Positions 1 to 14,761 are shown, counted from the stretch's first letter. The stretch: 60,000 bases of DNA from Diphasiastrum complanatum (GCA_029204225.1 CM055094.1:69061055-69121054), one strand, 5' to 3'. Notes: generated from the sequence alone by a model not told the origin. Translations and numbers: made by a program.

Positions 1-39
1 CCTCAATTAATTGGTTCTCATGAATTTAAGTCAATTCTC

Positions 40-225
40 ATTGATGGCTTATGATCTTTGATGCTTTTCCTAAGATTGGCACCAACAAACGTAAACAAAT
101 GCTACAAAATGGAATTGTTTGAATCTTGTGTATAATGAAGATTAAATGCTGGTACAAAGGTTCCCACACGTGTGGGAAGTACAGCCCTCATCAAGTTTGG
201 ATCCCAAATCTTTAACCTTGGACTT
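40..225 (-). repeat. Remnant related to the leader of the 9.4-12.5 kb Copia element
   Basis: Read on the minus strand, this stretch has the order CCAAACTTG, a cacacgtgtggg palindrome, then an ACCTTTG-type block and GCATTTAAT. The same order occurs on the plus strand at about 10010-10072, inside the Copia leader. Similarity is patchy, so this is a diverged inverted relative at best. Confidence 0.3.
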
Positions 226-2304
<2,079 letters not shown>

Positions 2305-4010
2305 TCATGGCCTTACTTCCTTTATACTGGCAAGAATTAAGGCCACCATGCTTGTAAGAACTGGCAAGAATACGCACACTAGTGCATTAAAGTAATCAGG
2401 CCTCGTAAGCTCAGGTACTATGATGCTCCCATATTTGATCACGATAGCCCCAAAGATACAAGCTGCACTTAGCTTCAAAAGGTAACGAATATCTTCCTGA
2501 CACAAAAGAAAAGATGAATTTTAGTATTAAATTGCATCTTCAGACCTTCAAGCAATAAAAGGAAGCATTTACCTACTTTACATGTAAACAAGTTCAGGCT
2601 TACCCCACACATGGCATAACAAACATATGCATAAATTCTCGGATTTTATCAAACCCTAAAACCATACACTCAATCATGCATAGACCATATGCTACATCAT
2701 TCTGACCCACATCATCAAAGGGATAATGCATCCAAGTGTTGCATGCATAAAGATACTTTCTGAATTGCTCAATCTTCAGCTGGAAACGAAGATGTTGCTA
2801 CATGTCCATCTACCGTATACATATTGTCCGAAAGTCCAATAGAATTGCAAGGGCACACTATAACGCTTCTAGTACATTCCACACTCCTTGTGAAAGACAA
2901 ATAAAAGTCATGATTGCATCTACTTCTTGATACCAGTATGCAAAACACATCTCAAAGAGAGCACTCAGCACACATCATTTAATACCCAAGCTTGGTACAG
3001 AAAAAAAAAATCATGCTGCTGCTAACTTTTTCAACATAATAGCAATCCATTGATTTAAAACACAGATTTGAACTAATAACTTGAAATATAATTCACTATA
3101 TTCATTTGATAGATTGATTCTACAAAATGTTGCAGATCTCCTGGTTCCTGCTATCTCTCCTTGCACACAAATTGGAAATCAAACAACTGTAACAATGCCA
3201 CCACTGCAAAAAGTTATGGTGACAATTGCTTAACACGATGCAAGCTTTACAAATGCTGAAGGTACTCAATAACTCTTGTAATGAGTTCTTAAGAGATTTC
3301 AGAATAATAAAATTCCAGGCACATATAGACATGAGGATCAGAGCAATACTTGTAGACGTAAAAATCTACTTTTCATTCCCTAGTACACTAGCTCTAGAAT
3401 AATTAGTCTTCAGAATACACAATAATGGATTCATTGTTCTGTCAAAACCTGGATACGTTGCAGCACTCACCGCTCGCAAACTCCAACGAGTTTCAAATCA
3501 AAAGGGTGATTGCTTACCTCTGCCATAGACTACAAACTGCTTAATCATACTCTGTAGGATGAGAAGGACTTATTGATAGTATCGTCTTTACAAGGATGTT
3601 GCCTAGTCCAATGCAAACGAAGAGTGACTGAAAAAACAAAAAATCGAAGATCTGACACTGTGACTACCGCGGGATGAAAATCACTTGTTCCCAGAAATGA
3701 TGATGGCCTTGTTTTGGTGGCAAATTCAAACAGAACCAACAAAATCGAAACAGCAAAAGAGATAAGAGAAAAAAATCACTGGAAGAAGAACAGAGTCGCC
3801 GGATTTGCTCTTCTCAGCTCCTGACGAGGAATGCGTTGGAGACGGACCACCAGCAGATGCAAGCACGCCATTGCACATGCCCCTACTGCTCAACAAGTTC
3901 ACCCATCTTGAATTATAACAACAGCTTCGCAGCTGCCTTGCTGCTGTTGTTGTTTTCTGCCCCAACCCAACAACAAGACGTCGCTCAAAAGCAGAAGAAG
4001 CTACCAGCAT
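2305..4010 (-). CDS. Three-exon gene for a small membrane protein of unknown function
   Basis: I rebuilt this gene by hand and do not recognise the family. Exon 1 (about 4010-3792) starts at the ATG reading MLVASSAFERR and gives a Ser/Arg-rich, acid-poor N terminus that resembles a chloroplast or mitochondrial presequence. Exon 2 (3551-3518, 34 nt) has a good acceptor (ctacag) and donor (gtaagc) and reads SMIKQFVVYGR. Exon 3 (2492-2305) begins after gaag, is joined in phase to give GRDIRYLLKLSAACIFG, and ends in a stop. The total is about 146 residues, with one or two hydrophobic segments in the last 60 (AACIFGAIVIKYGSIIV; FNALVCVFLPVLTSMVALIL). The exon 1 donor (gttctt) is weak; another phase-0 site a few codons later (gtgatt) is possible. 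An upstream in-frame ATG at 4217 would add a low-complexity, less convincing extension. Exons 2 and 3 are the best supported parts. Confidence 0.55.
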
Positions 4011-4137
4011 TGTGCTAGAGGAGGAAGGCAGAGCATATGAGGAAGAAGAAGAAGAGGAAGGTGGACAAAGAGGACAGGGAGTGGATCGGAAGGCTTTGTG
4101 TAAGAAATTGTAGGAGACAACGAAAACAGTCGCCATA

Positions 4138-4170
4138 GCTACAATATAATATAACATAACATAACATAAT
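4138..4170 (-). promoter_or_regulatory. Possible TATA region of the small membrane-protein gene
   Basis: The minus strand reads ttatgttatattatattg about 130-150 nt upstream of the chosen ATG at 4010. It overlaps a short (ATAAC)n repeat, so it could be only local AT richness. Confidence 0.22.
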
Positions 4171-4217
4171 AAATTCATGAATGATCTCATCATTATGTCT
4201 TGTTTATTCATGGCCAC

Positions 4218-5711
4218 CTCAAGTAAAAGTTAATATGGTAAGTTGTAACCATGGTTTGGGAAGGTATTTAGGGTTGTGCCTCGTATCAACCCATCAATTC
4301 GGGTATCAAAGAACATATCAGTCTCGTATATATACTCTCTGGATACATGGCAAAGGGTCGAATATCCCTGGGTATTGACTTTGGACATACCTAGGGACCA
4401 GCCTTGTGTAAGCCTGAGCAATACCAAGGATATACCATGACCATGACAAATTTATCTCCTTTACTCTGTGCCCGGGTATCAAATTAGGGTATTGAATCTT
4501 TTTTACATCGGCATTAAACAAGGTATTAGATAGTTGAAGTTTACATTGAATGTTGTAAGTTGTACCCTCCTGTACTCGTGCCTGTCAATTCTTCAACCAC
4601 CCCATGTTTTTGCGTTGTTTGCCCTTCTTGGAGGCTAGGTTTTGGCCCATCATCCTTCACCTCTCCTTCTCGATTATTTTTATGATTTTCGGTACTGGTT
4701 GCTCTCGCGGCTGGCTGTTGGATTCTTCTCTCCATCCTCACTGCTAGCTGTTGGCTGCCGTTCCAAAAGAATGCTCGTTGCATTGTTAGCAATTTGGCCT
4801 CCTACTCCCCTTTGTAAAAATGCTTTATTTTATTTTATTTCGTCTGACATGTGGCCCAATCAAAATGCATATATTTGAAATCTATGTAATGTAGCTCATT
4901 TGCATTAAGAAATAGAAATAATTTTTTTGAAATTTCCAAATTGTGGTTGAGCAGCATGGAATCATTCCATTGGTTGGTTTTGCCTGCATTGAACATGCTA
5001 ATCTACTTGATGGCAGTATGTTAGGTTAAACTACTTAACCATACTAGTTAATATAATACAAAATCAATAACTACATTGGTTCAGGTCATAGTTCGACAAT
5101 AAGCATAGTAACCATTTGTTGCTACTATGATACTATCACCTGGTTACATTTGATAAGATCGATGGAACTTTGAATCTAGAACTAATGTAACAGATTCGAG
5201 AATTTAGCGCTCCAGCTTATGGCAATCACTATGGCAAGGAGACCAAGATTCAAAACTGAATTTGTGATTCTTCACAATGAGAAAGGTGAAGTTGGAATTT
5301 GGAAACCAATAAGAGACATGAAAAACTCATGAGTTTTGGTATTTGTACCAATAAGCATTTATGAATTGTCTACAACAAATTCTAAATAGTTTTGGACTAT
5401 AATTGTTAGTTTCTTCAACTTTTTAGCTTTAATGATGATTCACCATGTGTTTCATGTTTACATCAAGGTGATGTTACTGATTTGGAGAGAATCAAATCCA
5501 ATTGAAAAATTTATCGCTTAGTGTACTTTTCAAGCCTGAGATCGTATTCCAAATCATAGATAAACAATTGAAAATTCATTATATCTTTGAGTACTTATTT
5601 GATATTTGAGATTAGACTAAGGATTTAAATGATTTTTTTGGATGAGTGTTGAAAGTTTAAAGAATTGGTTTTTGATTTTTTTTTTTCTTGTTTTGAGGAC
5701 AGAGCCTGTTT
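4218..5711. other. No gene recognised
   Basis: A patch at 4300-4510 repeats short gggtatc/gatac words. The rest is AT-rich with no long frame and no domain I can name. Confidence 0.45.
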
Positions 5712-6560
5712 AAGGGGAGAAAAATGTTACATCCATGTCCGGTGTATAGTATATAATAGTCCTAGATGTGGATACATGATGGTACTTATAAAGCCCTACA
5801 CCAAGGATGCACTACCCAAGCAAGCCGCAACAAAGTAATACAAGGGAATCAAATGGTGGACAAACCAATCCAACCAAACTCAGATCTTACTGATCTAACC
5901 CCCAAGCTATGGATCAATCGCTTACAAGGAGATGAGGTGTCATACCAACATCATATAGCTACCAATCACACAATCAACCATACACTAGTGAGAGCCCAAT
6001 GGGTATACTTATACCTTTCAAGGGCCATGCACCACTAATAGTGCACTTTGACACCTCATTGAACACCTATCCAGCCTATTTGGGCCACATCATCCAGTTC
6101 CCCTATGACTCATTAATAGACCCATAAAAATCCACCATCATGAGTTTAGGCGTCTGTTAAGGGTATTTCTTGTAAATAATTAAATAAAGCCAATAAATAG
6201 GAAATTAGGTGCGAGGGTCGTGGCATCCTACGTGTGTAGCGCACATGTAAAATATTGGGCCATGTCAATAAAATAATGTAAAAGGCCCAAAGTCTAAGTT
6301 GATTAAGTTTTGTTTAGGTTCTAAGTAATATTAAAAGTCAAAGTGGTGTAGGTGGAGTGTGCTTCTTTGTGCACCACCATAGATCTAGTTGTGTTTCTTT
6401 TGAGGGCTAGGATTTCAATCCTTCCCTGAATGAAGTAGCCAATAGAAGCAAAGAGGCAAGGGCCTCCTCAAGAATAAAAAGGCACCTCTTGTACTCCATG
6501 TGACATGCTAATTGAGAGGAGGAAACTCTACCACTTTGTGTATTCAAGCATCCTATCTAA
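5712..6560 (+). repeat. Possible LTR preceded by a polypurine tract
   Basis: The purine run aaggggagaaaaa (5712-5724) is followed at once by TGTTACATCC, the arrangement of a polypurine tract and 3' LTR start. At about 6472 the sequence aataaaaaggcacctcttgtactcc resembles an LTR TATA box and transcript start. I could not place the LTR end or find a partner, so this is tentative. Confidence 0.3.
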
Positions 6561-7689
6561 TCTAATGCTTTTGTTGAAGATTGTTTTTTTTTCATGCTTG
6601 TTATTTTTCAAGGTTTAAGGTACTTAATGCTTTTAATTAGATTAAGACATTAGCAGATGAGCTACCTCCCTCTAACTCTTCTCTCTCCCCTCTATTTCAC
6701 CTCTATTGTTGATGGTATGTGGTGTTGGGTGTTAGGATTCGGGGTTGGTGTTAGTTTTGTTGGAAAAACAACTAAAAGTAGTCAACTAAATATAGTTAGA
6801 GACCTATCCGAATGGATCTAACCCTTCTTGACAGGAGGAGGGCTGCTTATGCTATTTCTACGACACTACAAGTTGAGTCGTTGCTGGGGATAGCTACTAC
6901 TGACTAGTTTAGTTATTTTTTTAGTTGATTTAGTCTATTTTTGTGTGTTAGAAGGGGTTTTGGAGGTAATTAAGAGTGGATTTTGTTTGTTTTTTAGTGT
7001 TGATCTGTTTGAAACTAGCAGAGGAGGTGTTTGGGGGTAGAGGAGACCCGAGGCAGCCTTTAAGGGCTTGACACATCATCACTTATACAAAAAGCCATTC
7101 AAAAATCACAAAATCTTTATTTTTAGGGGGAAAAGTGAGGAAAAAAACCATCAGATTTTGATTTCTCACAAACCACCGGAAATCAACTCTCGCATGACTG
7201 CCAACAGCCTGAGGACACTATCCTAGCCATGCATAGAGATCCGCGAGAGTTACTTCCCAACAGATTTGAGAGTGGTCCAATCATTGAGCTATGTTTCCAC
7301 CTATCTTGGATCTCGACCCACTCTATGAGAGAGTGAGAGCTTGCATTTGACACGTAGTTTTTTGATGACTGAGAGCTCCAACAGTTAGAATTTTTTTTAC
7401 ATTCTCTCTCTACTCGAGAGCAACCAAGTTTTACAAATAGTTCTTTTTTCATCAAGTGTTTTATACTATGCAAGCGATAGTTTGATGGATGCTGAATGCA
7501 TGCTTGTGTGCTCTTGCTTTCACATTGTCTAGTTAGATTGTGCATCAATCAAGAGATAGATTCATGTGCAATTATGCACACCTAAGAAGATCAATCACAT
7601 TGTTTTGTGAGTCTCCACATGTGTGCAAGTGTTGGCAACCACTTCAAGGATCCAGATCAAATATCTCATAATTTCTCAAAATATCTAAG
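6561..7689. other. No gene recognised
   Basis: AT-rich sequence. The longest minus-strand frame (7183-7548) has no recognisable motif and a composition like translated noise. Confidence 0.45.
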
Positions 7690-7880
7690 AAACGATTAAT
7701 AGTTTCTCTCATTAGCTTTACTTAGAAATATAAGCTAACCATTATATAGATATAGATCATTCCTGCACAAAGAATTTCTTCTTTATAATCACTACGTTGC
7801 ATACCACTAGTTTTTCCTCCAAGAAGATTTCATGCTTCTAAATTTATTTATCAATCTAGGGACTTTCCTGTCCACCTTCA
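7690..7880 (+). repeat. Diverged relative of the internal region of the 39-45 kb LTR element
   Basis: The blocks agatcattcctgcaca-agaatt, cataccactagttttt-ctccaagaa and tgcttctaaat occur here in the same order and spacing as in 42680-42770 inside the large LTR element. This suggests an older, decayed copy of that family or of a shared sequence. Confidence 0.45.
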
Positions 7881-8057
7881 ATCCTAAACCTAAGCCCCTA
7901 CAAAGCATTCAAGATATGAAGCGGACTCTAACATGTCATGCGGTAGTTCAGGCGATAGTTCGATCTCATGAGAGTAAGTATACTCTCATATTCACAACAC
8001 GCTTATGATTCAACACCTAACACTACAATCCATTAACCCTAATCTCCAAGAACAAGC

Positions 8058-8247
<190 letters not shown>

Positions 8248-8573
8248 TAGAAAGAAGATGCAAATCCAATAATTAGCAAAACCAAATAACATCAAAATAG
8301 CAATAACACATGAGAGAAGGAGCAAAGAAAGCAAGGACATTCAATTGCAAAGGTTCCACTTCCTAATTGAAAATGAAAAATGAAATACAAAGTACCGCTA
8401 TATATAGTGGATTTTAAAGCACTTTGCCTCAATGCCTACCTTGACTACCTTGGACAATTCCTACCTCCCTTCTTATTTGAATTTGAATTTGAGTGGGAAC
8501 TCACTTTTATTAGCTAACTTGACTATTAGGCCCTGTGACATGTAATAAAGCCATTTTAATGGTGATTGAATTT

Positions 8574-8589
8574 GGGGGGGGGGGGGGGG
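8574..8589. repeat. Poly(G) tract of 16
   Basis: An uninterrupted G run in AT-rich DNA, with no feature around it. Confidence 0.95.
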
Positions 8590-9447
8590 TTGTAGTTTTT
8601 TCTCTGTTGAGAGCAAATCGATATTTGCACTCATGTTGGTTCTTTTAGCAAACAATTGTCCAATATACACTTGCATTCACTAAGGGTTTTGGTATTTCTA
8701 ATTGTTTTATTAACTCTTTGCCAAGTTACGTGCGTTGCCAGTAATAAGTTAAGCTAGCAATTAACTTTCCTATTACTTTGTCGTTTTCATGTCTTAACTT
8801 AATCGAACTGGCTAATGTCAAATACTAATGGCATGGTTACAAGACAATAAAATAGAATGTAATGCATGATAATTTGAGCATGAGAATCAATATACATGCA
8901 ATCAAATCCATCAGACAAGTAGAGACATAGTGAACTAAGCATCGAGTGTTTGCGCAATTGTTTTGGTCACCTCAATAGTATATTATTGGGTTTCATGTTG
9001 ATCTAAGAAGTCCACGCAACACTTGAATGCGTTATATCAATGTGATACTATAGGCTCTGAATGAATTACCTTTCAAGGATCATTCCAAAAGCATCTTGAT
9101 GCATGATTGTCCCTTACGATACTTTCTCTGTTATTTTTGCATTATCTCTAATACGGTTCATACTAGTTCATTCAGTTCAAAATTCATGATTTAGTTCACA
9201 ATCTTTGTTTGTCTTATATATTTCTTATTCCAGATTGCTAACTGACAATCGAACTAACCAGCTATCTATTAGAACAACCATGGCTATCTATGATGCCTCA
9301 ATGTAGGTTAGGTCAAGTCAAGAGAGTTGGTCATGTCTATTTGGTGGTCATCCCTACTTTATAGGACCTACACCTAAGTTTAAGGTGAAAATTTGACCAA
9401 CTAGCTACCTAACAAGCATAACTCTAGGATCTAGGCTAGGGTTTCAT
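8590..9447. other. No gene recognised; may include the start of the Copia 5' LTR
   Basis: No domain seen. The 5' LTR of the next element could begin in the last few hundred bases, because the 3' LTR copy appears truncated at its own start. Confidence 0.4.
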
Positions 9448-9873
9448 TTTAGGACAATAAGAGTGAGTTAACTTCCTTATTACATGTTGGAAATCCACCT
9501 AACTTCAAGAAGTTGAATTTGCTATGTATTTCAAGCTCCCATAGTGAGAATATAGAAATGTTTTGGAGCTCATTGGCAATCTCAAGCTAGTTCACTATGT
9601 ACATTGAGTTTTTGTGATCCAAATGCAACCAAATCAATTTCTACTTGTTTTTCAGGTTGAAGGCCGTACTACAGCTTGGTAGTACACACATGTGGGCTCG
9701 TATTTCAATGTTGATCAATGCTTTTGATTGTTAATGCTTGTTGTTTGTCAAATTGCCAGTCTAGATCAACTTTTTGATGACTAGTTTTTTGATAGATTGT
9801 TAAGCAAGCATTCAATCACTCTTGTGAATCTTTTGTAGATCCACTTATGGTCCTAAAGTACAGTACTTTCACA
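9448..9873 (+). repeat. 5' LTR of the short Copia element (left boundary uncertain)
   Basis: Its first 110 bp (from tttaggacaataagagtgag) and last 75 bp (from aagcaagcattcaatcac to gtactttcaca) match the 3' LTR closely. The middle, about 9560-9798, has no counterpart there. Confidence 0.7.
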
Positions 9874-9886
9874 TGGTATCAGAGCC
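9874..9886 (+). promoter_or_regulatory. Primer binding site, initiator tRNA-Met type
   Basis: TGGTATCAGAGCC directly abuts the LTR end. This is the standard complement of the 3' end of plant initiator tRNA-Met. Confidence 0.85.
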
Positions 9887-10679
9887 AAATACAAGATCAT
9901 AAGCCATTAATCTAATGCAAATCCATTTCTAGCAAGTTTTGGTGCTAAAAACCTAGTATTGAGAGGGCAAGCTAGAATCTTGATTTTGGTGAGGAGATTT
10001 GATCCCAAACTTGGTAGGGGTCCAAATCCATACTGTCCACATGTGTGGGCACCTTTGAACCTGCATTTAATGCATGGTATTCATTTGATCCAAAGAAATT
10101 CAATTTGTGAGCTTTTGATGTAATTTTTGGTGGAAATCTTAGGATAAGCTACCAAGATTGAGTGCCATTGATTAGATTCGACTTAGAGTCATGAGATCTA
10201 ATTAATCTAGGCTGAAATCAGATCCTCTAAACTTGATTTACAGGTTTTGAAAGTACATCAAAAAGTGTGAGGGAGATTTAGTCATGTTATTGTCCAAAAA
10301 TAGCCAAAATTGGCAAGATTTGATTGTAAGTAGATTTCACATCATCTTATCTTCATTCCAACTTTGTGACGGAGTGGTAGGACTAAGATTATAAGTCCAT
10401 TTGTTGGATTAGAAATCTAATTTGAGTGAAACACTACAAGAGAGAGACCTTAGTGAGTTTCTAGTGACAATCAAATCCATTTCTTGGCAAGATTTGTTTG
10501 CAAGTAGTTTTCACTTCATCTTATCTTCATTTCCGCTTTGTGAGGGAGTGATAGAACTGTGATTATAAGTCCATTTGTTGGATTATAAATCAAATTTGAG
10601 TGAAACGTTAAAAGTGTGAGACCTTTGTAAGTTTCAAGTCAATCGAATCTATTTCTTGTTTGTAGAAGTCACTAGTAAG

Positions 10680-12239
10680 ATGGCATTTGCTGGAGCATAC
10701 CTTCTAGAAGCTAGTGAGAGATTGAATTCTACAAATTATGCTATTTGGAAGGTTATGATGGAGTCACTCTTGGTGTTTCAAGACCTTTATGAGTTTCTTA
10801 TTGAGGATGAAGATGGACCTCTAGATGCACAAGAATTAGTGAGATACAAAAAGAGATCTAGGCTAGCACTTCATTGTGTGAAAATGAATGTGAGCAATGA
10901 TCTTTTGAGGGAAGTATCATCATGTGAAAGTGCTAAAGAGGCTTGGGAGTCTTTAAAATTAGTCTATGAATCTAGTAACACTTCGAGGGTTCTCATGCTT
11001 AGAAATCAGATTTTGCAAAGCATGAAAAGAAGTGAGGAGAGTGCACAAGATTATGTACTCAGAATCAAGTCTCTAAATAGGGAGTTGGCTTCCATTGGAG
11101 AGAAGATTCATGATGGAGAGCTTGTACAAATTGTCCTTAATGGTCTAGGAGATGACTTGGCAAATTTGGTCCAAAGTTTTGCCATCCAAGACACTTTGCC
11201 AACTATAGAAAAACCTCATAGTGTATTAGTGGCTGAAGGGTGTAGGATGCTCCATGCAAAATCTAGGATGAGTTCCTTGTCTTTGTAGGATGGTGATGAG
11301 AAAGCCAATTTCTCATTCAAGGGCAAACAGAAGACCAATGGAAAGAAGAAGCATCCAAAAGAGGCCAAAGAAGAGGATGATGCATCAAGCTCAAAGGACA
11401 AGTCAAAGCAGAAATGTTTCTTTTGTGGAAAGAAGGGGCATTATGCATCTGAATGCTACAAGAGGCTAAGAGCACAAGTGGAGGAGGACAAACAAGGAAA
11501 CCTTGCAAAGGAGGAGGAGGAGGATGAAGTAGATGTATTCTTGATGACATCTACATCCTCACCAACAAGCAATAGCAATTCAAGAGACAATTGGTGGATC
11601 GACAATGGGACTAGCTCCCACATGTCTTGTGAAAAGGACTTTTTCTCAACTTTACACTCTTTCAATGATGTTAAAAAGTTTGTCTTTACTGCAAATGATG
11701 AAGAGTGTAGGATAGATGGTGTTGGCACCATCTCTTTGTGTCTAGAATCCTCAAAATGCATGGATCTAGAAAATGTCCTTTATGTACCATCAATCACTAA
11801 GAATATGCTTAGTGTTGGTCTACTCTTAAAAAGTGGTTTGGATGTTCACTTTAAGCATGGTGTTTGTTTTATTTTGAAGAATGATGTTTGCATTGCAAAG
11901 GAATTTAAGCTTGGAAGATTGTTTAAGTTGGAAGCTAGTGTTGCTTTTGAGAGGGTAAGCTTGGCAAAGGAGGAGATCACTCAAGAGGAGATCTTGGCAA
12001 AGTGTGATCTTGCTTGCATTGAGGAGGAGCATCAAAAGGAGGAAGATCTTGAGGATCAGCCTCAAAGCATGAGAGTTCCAAGGGAGTCCTCAATGACAAT
12101 GGCCGAGTCAGCAAATTGCATGCAAATTGTCCATTCAAGTGTGCATCTTGCAAGGGTGGTGAGCATTGGAGAGTCTACTATCTTTGAATACCCTTTGGAA
12201 AGTATTAGTAGACATGAGGTGACTTGTTCTTACCTTTAA
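10680..12239 (+). pseudogene. Copia gag-protease frame with one in-frame stop
   Basis: A single frame of about 520 codons is open except for TAG at 11286-11288. Residues 1-200 are a Copia-type gag: ERLNSTNYAIWKVMMES near the start, then the LLREVSS..AKEAWESL and VLNGLGDDL blocks. A CX2CX4HX4C zinc knuckle, CFFCGKKGHYASEC, follows at about residue 250. A protease-like segment, WWIDNGTSSHMS, follows near residue 305; its DNG replaces the usual D(S/T)G, so it may be inactive. The block LENVLYVPSITKNMLSVGLL is typical of the protease C-terminal side. The last 100 residues are Glu-rich and do not match Copia integrase. The start was chosen at MAFAGAYLL, about 790 nt after the primer site. Confidence 0.8.
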
Positions 12240-12294
12240 GATTCATGGTGTTTATTACTTTGTATGACAAGACAATGAAATGAGATGCTTTGAA

Positions 12295-12479
12295 ATTTAG
12301 GGCAATAAGAGTGAGTTAACTTCCTTATTACATGCTGGAAATCCACCTAACTTCAAGAAGTTGAATTTGCTATGTATTCCAAGCTCCCATAGTGAGAATA
12401 TAGAAATAAACAAGCATTCAATCACTCTTGTGGATCTTTTGTAGATCCATTTATGGTCCTAAAGTACAGTACTTTCACA
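12295..12479 (+). repeat. 3' LTR of the short Copia element, internally deleted
   Basis: It carries the first 110 bp and last 75 bp of the 5' LTR repeat but lacks about 240 bp between gagaatatagaaat and aacaagcattcaat. It ends in actttcaca. Confidence 0.7.
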
Positions 12480-14669
12480 ACTAGAGCTAACTAGTAAGTT
12501 ATTAAAATGAAAGCACATTAATTTTTTTGGTTTTCTAGCATGCAAAAGAGATTGGCTATTATTTATTTCAAATAGGTAGATTCTTTTTAATTCATATTGG
12601 GAGGGCTTGATTTTGAACCTCTTCAGGCGCGAATTTATTTTTTGATTCCGAAAAGGCTGGAAACCTTACCACATATGTATCTCTAAACAAGTTTACTCGA
12701 TAACTTGGAATTTTGTCTTTTGTATGAGATAAATGAACTTGTTAAAGAAGGGCAATGTTTGATTTTGCAAAGTCATCCATAAAATGTATACCAATGAGCT
12801 TGGAGGCTTTTTTGTCCAATCATATTACTAGAGTGTGCCCTTGGTTATAGGATTTAGGCAAAGACCAAAATGGTGAGCTCAGTATCAAAATTGTGAGTGA
12901 ACCTTGGTCAGTTCAAAGATTGTAAGAGCCAGCATAGGAGCCAAAACATATGCACTTGTTGATGATACCACCCTCTTTATTACCAAAGAATTTATAATCC
13001 TTGTGATTGGATAGTTTTCAAGAGAATGGTTACGAATGCATGAACTAAATAAATATATATAAGGTAACCGAAATAGTTTCTTATCTTTTCTTGGAGACTT
13101 TTTATACACATTTTCCCCGCACACACAAACATTCATGCTTCCCTTCATATACTTACAAAGTTGGCAGTTCATGCATGAACTTCGAGGGCTCTCAATTTCA
13201 ACTTGATGACAGTTGCAAAGCTAATGCTAACCTCAAAATACCAGCATGGCACTTGGAAAGCTTAGAGGGAATGAGGAAAGGAGAGAAGCAAAAAGCGAAA
13301 AGCCTAGTAGATGTATCATATTCAATCATGCCATCAAAAATCATTTTCTTAACTGCAAACCTTCATCATTTGACTCAAAATTCATTGTTCTTGCAAGATC
13401 CAACCTATGGTTGGTGGATGGCAAAATATCCTTTGAATTTTTGTTACATTTATGCATTGTTACGAGATACTTGCAACTTAATATCTCTCCCCTTTAGGGA
13501 TATCCCAGCAGCATTTCTTCTCGTAGTCAAGTACAAGTCAATAGCTTGCAAACTTACAGATTGCTCAGAGCACCAACCTCGTCTATAATGTTGTTATACT
13601 TGTAGTGTTTATAGTAAAAAGATACTAGATTTTGTTTTGTTTTTCAATGACGTGTTTTTATCATAGTCTATCTTGTGGGTTTGGTATTCCACATGATACA
13701 GCCACTTGTGAAAACATATTTGTATGTGTTCTCACGTATTAGGAATCAGTAGTTTGGAGACTTGTTAATCCCTCCACTTTATGTTGACGTTCATATTGGA
13801 GACTTACCAGTTTACTTGTTTCATCACCAATTCTTCAGTAGTTGATGTTTGCCACTTGTTGAAAACATCTGGATGTTCCTGAAAGTACTCTGTTGAAGAA
13901 GCAACATTTCTTTTTCCTTGCCAATTATTTTTCTACTTAACCCTCAATAAATCAGCTCTTGTAATTTTTTTTGGTTTTGTCTGACAACTGATTGATTTCA
14001 CCTGTAGTTACCGCAACATACCCACTCACAGACTCATCCAATAACCAGCACAAAAATTGTCATCTGATTTGCTGCAACAGTACCATATAGCAAATTGTTC
14101 CTTGGATTTTTAGCTAAACTGTTATTATTTTGTACTCCAATTTAAACAATAAATTCTCATTAGTCATTGGCCAAAAGATAAACGTGCTCTATATTCTGGA
14201 ATAGGTAAGTGACAGTTTTTTTCGATCTTTCTTGTCAAATTTTCTAGATAAAAAATTAGTTAATACGGTTTTTAGTCCAAGAAGGTAAACATTGTAGCTA
14301 TACAGTTACCGAGACTAACCATTTGTGGTACTAGATGACTTTGTGAAAGGAAGTAACTCTTAGATGAGTTCAAGTTTCTCATTAGTATAAATAGATTTTT
14401 ATTTCAAGGAAGCCCAGCTTGTGAGAGAACAAAGAATGTTAACTCACCGCTTCTTCAGTATGACATAAATAATGTACCTAGATCTGCTGATGTATTCCAA
14501 TAATTGCTATCCACTGATTTTCTTAAATCGAGTGGTAGCATTACATGCTGACAGGATCGTTTCAAATGGCTACAAAAACATCCAGATTGTAGTTGCCCCA
14601 CAAGGGGACTGTTAACTATTGAACAGATTGAAGATCCAGGCAGTTATTTTTTCAACAAGATATGATACC
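12480..14669. other. Between the Copia element and the LETM1 stop codon
   Basis: One open frame of 165 codons (13091-13588, plus) has no recognisable domain and no supporting signal. The part nearest 14669 would be the LETM1 3' untranslated region. Nothing else recognised. Confidence 0.45.
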
Positions 14670-14761
14670 CTATGGAGAATGAAGGGCCTCTTTATCCTTT
14701 GTTGTTTGTTGCTGCCCTTGGACAGTCAATCTGACAATATCTTCCACAAGAATCTTACCAT
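14670..14761 (-). CDS. LETM1: LETM1 last exon
   Basis: Acceptor gtgagtacag, then two bases completing an Asp codon and [18 protein letters not shown], ending in TAG after a short polar tail. Confidence 0.9.

Larger units (their letters stand above)
9448..12479 (+). mobile_element. Short Copia element with two LTRs, gag and partial protease only
   Basis: Two direct repeats flank a gag-like frame. The left repeat ends in gtactttcaca directly before an exact Met primer site, and the right repeat ends in the same word at 12479. Integrase, reverse transcriptase and RNase H are missing between the frame and the 3' LTR, so the element depends on others or is an internal deletion. The outer 5' boundary and the target duplication were not found. 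Confidence 0.75.

Noticed and set aside
2610-2672. Extra exon reading FDKIREFMHMFVMPCVG in the small membrane-protein gene
   Set aside because: It has a good donor, but its end phase cannot join the last exon in frame, while exon 2 joins directly.
13091-13588. 165-codon plus-strand frame
   Set aside because: It is the longest frame here without transposon similarity, but shows no domain, no splice context and ordinary composition.
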